From an uncultured Haliea sp. (GTDB lineage Bacteria; Pseudomonadota; Gammaproteobacteria; Pseudomonadales; Halieaceae), in assembly GCA_947258585.1 (NCBI GenBank), contig CAMYIZ010000004.1, positions 24,409 to 88,408 of the forward strand: a stretch of DNA of 64,000 bases. The letters are read 5' to 3'. Of the stretch, positions 49,612-56,307 are shown one piece after another. The position numbers and the translations under genes are program-made. Within the stretch, counting starts at the first letter, position 1. Every line of letters starts with the position of its first letter. The notes beneath the pieces were generated by a model that was not told where the DNA came from, searched no databases, and was given only the letters and a program-made list of their open reading frames with translations.

Positions 49612-51384
49612 TCAGGGATTCAGCCCGGCATAGGGATTGGGCCCGCCGGCGGCAATCCAGTGGTCCAGTTGCTGCTCAAGGACCGGCAGAGGCACCGAGC
49701 GCAGGCCCAGGATCACGTCGTGGAAATAGCGCTTGTCGAAGCCTTCCCCCAGCGCAGTCTCGGCCTCCGTCCGCTTGCGCCGAATCAACATCTCCCCGAG
49801 CTTGTACGCCAGCGCCTGGCCCGGCCACGAAATGTAACGATCTATCTCCGTGGTCAGCTCATGCTCGGACAGCGCCGTGTTGTCCCGCAGGTACGCCTGG
49901 GCCTGTTCCCGCGTCCAGCCGTAGTGGTGCAGGCCGGTGTCAATGACCAGCCGGGCCGCTCGCCACATCTCGTAGGACAGTCGCCCGAAATGCTCATAGG
50001 GCGTATCGTAGACGCCCATTTCCACACCCAGCCATTCCGTGTACAGGCCCCAGCCCTCGCCGTAACCGGAGAAATAGTTGTTGGCGCGGAACTCGGGAAT
50101 ATTCCCCGGCGCCTCACGGGCAATTGCCGCCTGCAGGGAGTGCCCCGGGGCACACTCATGCAAAGTCAGCGCGGTGAGCGTGTAGAGGGGCCTGGACGGC
50201 AGGTCCCAGGTGTTGAACAGGCAGCTGTCCAGCCCGCCCCGTCCACCGGTGTAGAAGGGGGCGATGGCATCGGGCACCGGCAGGATGGTGAAGCGTCGCC
50301 GTGGCAGGAAGCCGAGATTTTCCGCCAGCTTGCCATCGACCCGCTTGGCCACCCAGGCCGTGAAGGACAGCAGCTCGTGCGGGGTCTTCGCGTAGAACTG
50401 CGGATCCGTGCGCAGGAAGTCGAGGAAATCGGACATGGCACCGGTAAATCCCGCCGCCTCGCGAGTCGCCTCCATCTCCGCCCTGATCCGCGCGACCTCC
50501 TCAAGACCGACAGCGTGAATCTCCTCCGGGCTGAGATCAAGGGTGGTAAAGGCCCGAATCTGGGCCCGATAGAACGCCGGACCGTCGGGCAGGTCGCGGG
50601 CGGCCAGCGTTTCCCGGGTCCGGGGGAGGTATTCCTCGCGCATGAACTGCAGCAGCGCTGCATAGGCAGGCACTACGGCTTCGCTGATCACGGCGCGCAG
50701 CTCCGCCCGCAACGCCTCCTGCCGAGCCAGCGGGATCGTTGTCGGCATGGCCTGCATCGGCGACCAGAACGGGTTCTCCTCCCCCGCAACGAGATAGGCC
50801 TCGATAGAGTCCTCCCGCCCGACGAGGCTGACCCGCGGCACGCTGTAGCCGCGAGCGAGGCCCGCCCGCATATTGGCCTGGTGCTCAGCGAAGAACCGGG
50901 GCAGCTCACGCAGGCGGGCCACATAATCGCGATAGGCCTCCTCATTCTCGAAGCCGCCGAGCCGCGGATACAAACCGGTCCAGAAAAACGTGTCCGAGTT
51001 CAGGGGCGCCTCGTAAGTGCGGTAGCGCACCTCGGCGGCCAGGGTAGTGACAATCTGCCTGAACACCGCGGCATTGATGGCCTCCTCCGGGCCCAGCTCC
51101 GCCGCGGGAATGGCCGCCAGCTGCTCAAGGTCGCTCTCCCAGCGGGCGAGACGCCGGGACTGGGTCGCGGCATCCACCCGGGGCAGGTAGGCGCCGGCGC
51201 GCCAGCCACCGTTGTCATCGCGCACCTGGCCCATCTCCTGCTGTCGCCAGCTATATTCCGCTTCATAAAGGCGCCGCAGACGCTCGTCCGCGGCCACCTG
51301 CACAGTGGCCTGCGCAGCGGCATTGACCAATCCCAGGACAAACAGCGGGACGAGCAGGACAGCGCGGTTGATCTTCATTGTCAC
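49612..51384 (-). CDS. DUF885 family secreted metallo-hydrolase-like protein
   Basis: A 590-residue exported protein. The signal peptide ends near VNAAAQATVQ. It shows the DUF885 signature LTLHECAPGHSLQAAIA, where HExxxGH provides zinc ligands, with GYGEGWGLYTEWLGVEMG and YISWPGQALAYKLGEMLI downstream. Such proteins resemble peptidases, and a few family members are carboxypeptidase-like. The start is taken as GTG 51384 with GGGAG 7 bases upstream; ATG 51378 is two codons on. A 7-bp tandem repeat lies 26 bases upstream. It converges on the acetolactate synthase gene. Confidence 0.85.
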   Translation of the reverse strand: MTMKINRAVLLVPLFVLGLVNAAAQATVQVAADERLRRLYEAEYSWRQQEMGQVRDDNGGWRAGAYLPRVDAATQSRRLARWESDLEQLAAIPAAELGPEEAINAAVFRQIVTTLAAEVRYRTYEAPLNSDTFFWTGLYPRLGGFENEEAYRDYVARLRELPRFFAEHQANMRAGLARGYSVPRVSLVGREDSIEAYLVAGEENPFWSPMQAMPTTIPLARQEALRAELRAVISEAVVPAYAALLQFMREEYLPRTRETLAARDLPDGPAFYRAQIRAFTTLDLSPEEIHAVGLEEVARIRAEMEATREAAGFTGAMSDFLDFLRTDPQFYAKTPHELLSFTAWVAKRVDGKLAENLGFLPRRRFTILPVPDAIAPFYTGGRGGLDSCLFNTWDLPSRPLYTLTALTLHECAPGHSLQAAIAREAPGNIPEFRANNYFSGYGEGWGLYTEWLGVEMGVYDTPYEHFGRLSYEMWRAARLVIDTGLHHYGWTREQAQAYLRDNTALSEHELTTEIDRYISWPGQALAYKLGEMLIRRKRTEAETALGEGFDKRYFHDVILGLRSVPLPVLEQQLDHWIAAGGPNPYAGLNP

Positions 51385-51409
51385 GGGAAGACTCCCATTG
51401 TTGTTGCGG

Positions 51410-51451
51410 AGGCAGCAGGCAGCAGGCAGCAGGCAGCAGGCAGCAGGCAGC
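51410..51451. repeat. Six perfect tandem copies of a 7-bp unit (AGGCAGC)
   Basis: A 42-base heptamer array lies immediately upstream of the DUF885 gene's ribosome site. Heptamers are not frame-preserving, and such arrays in leader regions can change copy number by slippage and alter promoter or leader spacing. Nothing here shows variation; it is a candidate only. Confidence 0.9.
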
Positions 51452-51514
51452 CCCATGTTTGGATAGCGGGCGGCGAATGTCAACGGCACAAGCGCCGCCC
51501 GGCGTGATACCGAC

Positions 51515-52192
51515 TCAGGCCGGGGGACGAAGCAGGGGCTGGCGCTGATCGACGCCGAAGTAAGCGGCATCCGGCTGCAGAGAACTGCCAGCCATTGGCC
51601 GAAACAGCATCAGGGTTCCCGAGCCTCCGCCCAATCCGGGGTCCAGCCACAGGGGCAGGAACGCATCCCGCCGCAGACGGCGGTTACCCCAGGAAGGGTC
51701 CGCAAGCTGCACGCGGCCCGCCTGATCAATTCCCCTGAGGACACTGAAGTGCGCCACCCCGCGAACTTCCAGCCTGACGATTGCCGGCACCGTCAGCGAA
51801 GCCAGCAGCTCCGGGGTTACCGACATACCCGCGCCCTGCAGCCCGTAGTGCCGGGCCAACTGCAGCAGCACCGCGTAGGAGACGCCGTGGCTACGCCAGT
51901 CCGCGGGCAAATTCCAGTCATCGCCGAACCGGTCCAGCAGGGCCAGCAGCTCCGTCTCGGTCACCGGTGTTTGCAGATAATAGGAAAGGTACGTCGCCAG
52001 CGCGGCTACACCACAGGAATAATCGCGCTCCTGTCGGACCACGCCGGCATCCCGCAGTGTTACCCAGTTGCGAAATCCACCCGCCTCGGCTTGCACCGTC
52101 GCCGCCGACAGAAACCCGATAATGCCTATCAGCAGGCAGCGGCCCAGCCGCTTCCTGCCCGCCGCGTCAAAGCGGTTCCCGCGGCGGCTCAT
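51515..52192 (-). CDS. Exported C39-family cysteine peptidase (no ABC domain)
   Basis: A 225-residue protein. A signal sequence (about 14-38, CLLIGIIGFLSAATVQAEA) is followed by a C39/papain-like domain: catalytic Cys in VRQERDYSCGVAALATYLSYYL, His in RGVAHFSVLRGI, Asp in VQLADPSWGNRR. C39 peptidases usually sit at the front of bacteriocin exporters and cut double-glycine leaders. This one is free-standing and periplasmic, like FapD of the Fap amyloid system. It overlaps the upstream small membrane-protein gene by 26 bases, with GGGAG 6 bases before the ATG. Last gene of a four-gene cluster. Confidence 0.85.
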   Translation of the reverse strand: MSRRGNRFDAAGRKRLGRCLLIGIIGFLSAATVQAEAGGFRNWVTLRDAGVVRQERDYSCGVAALATYLSYYLQTPVTETELLALLDRFGDDWNLPADWRSHGVSYAVLLQLARHYGLQGAGMSVTPELLASLTVPAIVRLEVRGVAHFSVLRGIDQAGRVQLADPSWGNRRLRRDAFLPLWLDPGLGGGSGTLMLFRPMAGSSLQPDAAYFGVDQRQPLLRPPA

Positions 52193-52463
52193 AGCTCTCT
52201 CCCGCTGGCAGCTCGCGGCGCAGGGCCCGCAGTGCACGCTTGCGGCCCAGGTACCCCGCAGCCGCGCTGATCAACGCAAAACCCGCCGCCGCCAGCACCA
52301 GAAATGCCGCCGGCAGCGCCCGGTCCCTGAGCAGTGCCACCAACAGCGCCATCACGCTGATCAGGGCGATAACTCCATACAACCAGTAGCGCAGCATATA
52401 TCGCGTTTGCAGCTGCTCGAAGCGGTAGTCCCTCAGCTTGTTCTCCAGTGGCGGATATTTCAT
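52167..52463 (-). CDS. Small two-helix membrane protein, unknown function
   Basis: A 98-residue protein. A charged N-terminus (KYPPLENKLRDYRFEQLQTRYMLRYW) precedes two hydrophobic helices at about 27-48 and 50-72, then an Arg-rich RKRALRALRREL tail. I do not recognise a family. It overlaps the C39 gene by 26 bases, so translation is coupled, and it may be a helper of the peptidase or of precursor handling. It begins 56 bases downstream of the hairpin at 52519-52550. Confidence 0.7.
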   Translation of the reverse strand: MKYPPLENKLRDYRFEQLQTRYMLRYWLYGVIALISVMALLVALLRDRALPAAFLVLAAAGFALISAAAGYLGRKRALRALRRELPAGESYEPPREPL

Positions 52464-52518
52464 GCGGCCTCCTTACCGGCTCCCCATTTCCAGTCTAGCC
52501 AAAAAATCGGGACGGAGC

Positions 52519-52550
52519 CCCGCGGCTGATTGATCAAATTCAGCCGCGGG
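52519..52550 (-). terminator. 11-bp hairpin after the small precursor gene (attenuator/terminator)
   Basis: CCCGCGGCTGA and TCAGCCGCGGG pair around a 10-base loop. On the minus strand a T6 run follows about 12 bases after the stem. It lies between the small secreted precursor gene and the two machinery genes downstream, where it could lower machinery expression relative to the precursor. Confidence 0.6.
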
Positions 52551-52565
52551 CCAGAGCCGCGACAA

Positions 52566-52898
52566 CTAATGCGGATTTATCTGTGCGTCATTGCAACCCG
52601 CGCAGCTGCCTCCACCGCCGTAATTCGGCACGTATACGCCCCAAAAGAAACCCATGAGTGCCAGATCAACGCCCGCAATCGACAAGGCAAGGTAGAGAGG
52701 CGCAATCCGCCCGGTGGCATCCTCCAGCTCGGCGCCGGAGAGCATTCTTCCGCCGGATGCCAGTGGAGCGGCGTCGCCAAATGCGCTGTTTACCCAGGCG
52801 GCATCCTGGGTTGACACCGGGGCCGCGCCAGCCACCAGCGGCTGGCAGACCAGAGTTGCAAGCGCGAGGCCTGCCGCGATTCCTGATAAGTTTTTCAT
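52566..52898 (-). CDS. Small Sec-exported protein with a double-glycine-leader-like motif
   Basis: A 110-residue protein. Residues 1-26 are a Sec signal (LSGIAAGLALATLVCQPLVAGA). Then comes RMLSGAELEDATGR (about residues 51-64), close to the bacteriocin leader consensus LSxxELxxIxGG but with G-R for G-G, followed by a hydrophobic stretch APLYLALSIAGVDLALMGFFWG and a VPNYGGGGSCAGCND Gly/Cys tail. I recognise no family. The setting next to a C39 peptidase gene suggests it is a cut and exported precursor, perhaps an amyloid or bacteriocin-like peptide. The start at 52898 fits the signal peptide. Confidence 0.7.
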   Translation of the reverse strand: MKNLSGIAAGLALATLVCQPLVAGAAPVSTQDAAWVNSAFGDAAPLASGGRMLSGAELEDATGRIAPLYLALSIAGVDLALMGFFWGVYVPNYGGGGSCAGCNDAQINPH

Positions 52899-52969
52899 GG
52901 TACATCTCCCTGTACACAAGATTTCATCCAATGGCACGCCGGACTGACGCGCCCTGTCCCACTCCCACA

Positions 52970-53821
52970 TCAAAACCGGTACAACCATTCCAGCGACAGA
53001 TTGGCACTGCGGTCACCGCTGGTGGATATCTGGGTGTCCAGAAACACTGTTGAGCGCTCGCCGGCCAACAACCCCAGCCCCAGGGAGAGGCCGGTCTGGT
53101 GGCTGCTGACAGAGATTGCGGCGCCGTCGAAACGATCGCCTGCACGACGCTGCCAGGAGACCCCTCCGCTCAGGGTCACCCGCTGATTGACAGCAAAATT
53201 CACCTGCGGCCGCAGGGTCAGGACATTGCCCGGCTCGAGGGTACCACCGGCAAAATCCCGCGACAGGCGCCACTCCTGGCTGACCGCGAGCGACAACACT
53301 ACGGGGTCGATCGCCCGATACATGTGTGCGCCCAGCCGCGCCGTCCGGCCATGATACCGCTCACCGGGCTGCAGCCAGCTAGTCTCCACGACGTTCACAG
53401 CCGCCGTCAGCATCAGCGCCGGCGTTCGGCCGTCCGCAGATACCAGCCAGTTTGCCCCCAGGGCCAGGATATACTGGTCGTCGCCTCCAGAGCCGTCGGC
53501 GGCGTGCCACTCTATCCGCGCCTGAGTAGCGCTGGCGCTGACCTCGAGATTGCGGCGCAACCCGTAACGTACCCGGCTGCTCACCGCGCTTGCCCGCATC
53601 TGCTGTTGCCGCCGGACCGGGGACAACCCTGCAGCGAAGCCGGCCGTTGCAGGCCCCGCGCTGTCGCTGTTGTGGTAGGTAAATGCAGTCTGCAGCTTCA
53701 AGGTGCGCTGCTCGACCAGCAACTCTTCGATAGTCAGGGGCAACTGGGCCTGAACGGGGCCAGTGGCAATTGCCGAACCCAGCAGGACGACTCTGGCGAT
53801 GTGGCGACCTGTAGCAGACAT
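52970..53821 (-). CDS. Outer-membrane beta-barrel protein of the C39 cluster
   Basis: A 283-residue protein with a signal peptide ending at TGPVQAQ. A short LPLTIEELLVEQRTLKLQTAF segment precedes amphipathic beta strands such as SSRVRYGLRRNLEVSASATQARIEW and TLRPQVNFAVNQRVTLSGGVSWQ, to a C-terminal LSLEWLYRF ending in Phe. It fits a 12-strand transporter/porin of the phenol-degradation meta-pathway type. With the small precursor and C39 peptidase it may form the export pore, as FapF does for Fap. GGAGG precedes the ATG by 7 bases. First gene of the cluster. Confidence 0.78.
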   Translation of the reverse strand: MSATGRHIARVVLLGSAIATGPVQAQLPLTIEELLVEQRTLKLQTAFTYHNSDSAGPATAGFAAGLSPVRRQQQMRASAVSSRVRYGLRRNLEVSASATQARIEWHAADGSGGDDQYILALGANWLVSADGRTPALMLTAAVNVVETSWLQPGERYHGRTARLGAHMYRAIDPVVLSLAVSQEWRLSRDFAGGTLEPGNVLTLRPQVNFAVNQRVTLSGGVSWQRRAGDRFDGAAISVSSHQTGLSLGLGLLAGERSTVFLDTQISTSGDRSANLSLEWLYRF

Positions 53822-53843
53822 TCCCTGTCCTCCCGTACCAGCC

Positions 53844-53875
53844 CTGGGCGATAACGAGCTGACAGCATCGCCCAG
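53844..53875. repeat. 9-bp inverted repeat upstream of the barrel gene
   Basis: CTGGGCGAT and ATCGCCCAG surround a 14-base loop, 23 bases upstream of the barrel gene start and about 110 bases after the fumC stop. There is no U tract. It may be a factor-dependent terminator for fumC or a leader structure. Confidence 0.45.
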
Positions 53876-53984
53876 ATGCGCCGCGGGAGGTACATCGAAT
53901 CCGGCCGAAAGTCGTCAGTTCCAGCGGGATCTGCTCATTGCCGCCCAGAGCCCGGCCCGGGTGGTCGCCGGCAGTGCCGGATCT

Positions 53985-55367
53985 TCAGGTATCGGCCCGC
54001 CCGCCCCGGGCGAGGGGCAATGGGTCCAGCAAGCTGGCAAGCTCTTCCCGCGACAGGTCCGTCTCCTCCAGCGCCACCTCCAGCACCGCGCGCCCCTCCC
54101 GGTAGGCACGCTTGGCAATCGCAGCAGCGGCTTCGTAGCCAATCACCGGGTTCAGAGCGGTTACCAGGACAGGATTGCGGGCAACGGTCTCCGCCGCATG
54201 TTCGGCACAGGGCTCCAGACCCTCGACACAGCCCGCCATGGCCACGCAGGCATCCCCGAGCAGGGCGATTCCACCGAGCAACTTGTCCGCGATCAGGGGC
54301 AACATGACGTTGAGCTGAAAGCTGCCCGTCTGCGCCGCGAGCGTTATCGTGGCGTCGTTGCCCACCACCTCCGTCGCCGCCATCAGGACCGCCTCGGGCA
54401 CTATCGGGTTCACCTTGCCGGGCATGATCGAGGACCCCGGCTGCAAGGCCTGCAGCCGGATCTCGCCGAGACCCGCCAGCGGGCCGGAATTCATCCAGCG
54501 CAGGTCATTGGCAAGCTTGATCAGCACCAGCGCCACGCCGCGCAGGCAAGCCGAGCACTCGACGCTGACATCCTGGGCCGCCATGCGCGTGGACGGCATC
54601 GCAGCCGCAGAGAAAGCGACCCCGGTGTCCGCCGCCAGGGCCTCCAGCAAGACGCCGACATAGCCTGGAGGTACGTTCACCCCTGTGCCCACTGCGGAGC
54701 CGCCGATGGGCAGCGCCTGCAGCCGGGGCCGCAGATCGACCAGCCGCTGCCGGCACTCCTGCAACTGTGCCGCCCAGGTCCGGAACTCGAAACCGAGGGT
54801 GACAGGCATGGCGTCCATCAGGTGCGTGCGCCCGGTCTTGACCACGGCCTCCAACTCCGGCGCCCGCTGCAGCAAGCAACGTTCCAGGGCATCCATGGCG
54901 GGCAGCAGCCGGGACTCCAGCTCCAGCGTCGCGGCAACCTGGATCGCCGTCGGCACCACATCATTGCTGCTCTGGCTGCAATTGACGTGGTCGTTGGGGT
55001 GCACAGGCCTGCCACTCCGGCGACTGGCCAGCGTCGCGAGCACCTCGTTCATGTTCATATTACTGCTGGTGCCGGAACCGGTCTGGAATACCGGAACCGG
55101 AAAGGCATCGAGGTACTCACCGGCCACGACTGACTGCGCCGAGGCTGCGATGGCGTCGGCGACGCCCTGCTCCAGTACGGCCACCCGGGCATTGGCGGTA
55201 GCGGCCGCCGCCTTGACCCGCGCCAGGGCGCGGATAAATGGCGGCGGCATGTGCCGCTGCCGGGCTATGGCGATATTGTCCAGGGCGCGCTGCGTCTGCG
55301 CGCCGTACAGGGCCGCCACGGGTACAGCGATCTCACCCATGGTGTCCTTTTCAATGCGCTGGGACAT
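53985..55367 (-). CDS. fumC: Class II fumarate hydratase
   Basis: A 460-residue fumarase/aspartase superfamily enzyme that interconverts fumarate and malate. Signatures are FQTGSGTSSNMNMNEVLA, NDHVNCSQSSNDVVPTAIQ, KTGRTHLMDAMPVTLG and the loop GSSIMPGKVNPIVPEA. TNVPPG-type region VGTGVNVPPGYVG replaces the usual GTGLN, which is within family variation. The class II enzyme is iron-free and oxygen-stable. The ATG at 55367 has GGAGG 7 bases upstream; the longer frame has no homology. Confidence 0.93.
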   Translation of the reverse strand: MSQRIEKDTMGEIAVPVAALYGAQTQRALDNIAIARQRHMPPPFIRALARVKAAAATANARVAVLEQGVADAIAASAQSVVAGEYLDAFPVPVFQTGSGTSSNMNMNEVLATLASRRSGRPVHPNDHVNCSQSSNDVVPTAIQVAATLELESRLLPAMDALERCLLQRAPELEAVVKTGRTHLMDAMPVTLGFEFRTWAAQLQECRQRLVDLRPRLQALPIGGSAVGTGVNVPPGYVGVLLEALAADTGVAFSAAAMPSTRMAAQDVSVECSACLRGVALVLIKLANDLRWMNSGPLAGLGEIRLQALQPGSSIMPGKVNPIVPEAVLMAATEVVGNDATITLAAQTGSFQLNVMLPLIADKLLGGIALLGDACVAMAGCVEGLEPCAEHAAETVARNPVLVTALNPVIGYEAAAAIAKRAYREGRAVLEVALEETDLSREELASLLDPLPLARGGRADT

Positions 55368-55723
55368 GATCCAACCTCCAGATTCCAGGCGCAGGCGAAG
55401 GAATGAGGTCTTCGCCACCGTCTCGCCCCAGTGTAATGCGGGGCGAAGATTCCTGTGCACAATTTTGGCGCCCCGGCACGACACAGGCCCTGTTTGGCGG
55501 GTGCTGCGCGCACCAATTCTGCGCCCTTACGAAAATTATCGTTACATCCAGTAACATTATGGTGCGCCGCACCCAACGATCGACTTATCTTACTGTTTTA
55601 AATGGCAAAAAAATCTTCAACGAAAGCGCTTTGAGACTTGCACATACGCCTCATTGTGTGGATATTAGTAACACATCGGGTAACAACCGATGCCACAGCC
55701 AACACTACGATGAGGTATCCACC
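55368..55723. promoter_or_regulatory. Divergent fumC / small-protein intergenic region
   Basis: 356 bases without a convincing gene. The half nearer the small gene is AT-rich. GTTAC-N5-GTAAC at 55541-55555 is a short dyad that could be an operator. No consensus promoter is clear enough to mark. Confidence 0.5.
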
Positions 55724-56035
55724 ATGAAAACCCTGCTCGCAATTCCCGCGCTTGTCCTGGCCGCCAACACCTGGGCCAGCTGCCCTGCATCCATGCCGCA
55801 GGAGATCCCGGCGATCCCGAACGCCCAGACCGCCAGCCTTGAGGACATGTACACCACCCAGCAAGAGGTCAGCGATTATGTCGCCTCCGCTGAAGCCTAC
55901 CTCGAATGCCGCTCCTCCAGCCTGCACCCGTTGATGCACAATCGCGTGGTCTATCTGGCCGAAACCACCGCCGAATCCTGGAACAGCGCCCTGCAGACAT
56001 TCCGCCAGCGAGACAAAATGCTTGCCACCAACTGA
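55724..56035 (+). CDS. Small periplasmic protein, unknown function
   Basis: A 103-residue protein with an 18-residue signal peptide (MKTLLAIPALVLAANTWA). The mature part is helical, has two Cys (SCPASM and LECRSS) and PQEIPAIPNAQTASLEDMYTTQQEV. I know homologous small exported proteins in marine gammaproteobacteria only as hypotheticals. GAGG lies 9 bases before the ATG at 55724. It stands alone, with a TonB-receptor remnant and terminator downstream. Confidence 0.75.
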   Translation: MKTLLAIPALVLAANTWASCPASMPQEIPAIPNAQTASLEDMYTTQQEVSDYVASAEAYLECRSSSLHPLMHNRVVYLAETTAESWNSALQTFRQRDKMLATN

Positions 56036-56133
56036 TCACCACCGACTGACCCACTCCGGCAGACCGCAGATAAACATAAGCGCGGTCCCCAACTCCTCCC
56101 CACCACCTCAGCCTCCCGATCGACCGGCATTGT

Positions 56134-56235
56134 GCGGGTATCGGCTCCGGCAACAACCAGGGCTTCGAACAGTCCGTGGGCATGTACATCGACGGTATCT
56201 ACATGGGCCGCGGCCGCCAGTACCGTGCCCCAGTG
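56134..56235 (+). pseudogene. Remnant of a TonB-dependent receptor plug domain
   Basis: The plus-strand frame at 56134 reads GIGSGNNQGFEQSVGMYIDG then IYMGRGRQYRAP, a sequence characteristic of plug domains where R-G-I-G ... D-G-I-Y ... R-G-P-Q is normal. The matching frame has no start, is broken upstream and ends in unrelated sequence near 56236. Only about 34 residues survive, so it is a decayed fragment of a different receptor from that at 15978. Confidence 0.72.
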
Positions 56236-56251
56236 GCGAGAGGGCCAGGCG

Positions 56252-56288
56252 AAAAAAAACCCGGCTCTTTGCAGAACCGGGCTTTTTT
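56252..56288. terminator. Bidirectional intrinsic terminator
   Basis: CCCGGCTCT and AGAACCGGG form a strong stem (one G-U) with A8 on the left and T6 on the right. It ends the TolC-OmpA gene on the minus strand and the small gene/remnant on the plus strand. Confidence 0.9.
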
Positions 56289-56307
56289 CCTGAAGCTGAC
56301 TCGAGTG

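Noticed and set aside
51410..51451. Tandem heptamer considered as a CRISPR remnant
   Set aside because: Units are contiguous with no spacers; it is a simple tandem repeat.
52530..52539. TTGATCAA as an FNR box
   Set aside because: It lacks the 4-base spacer of the FNR consensus and lies in the loop of a hairpin.
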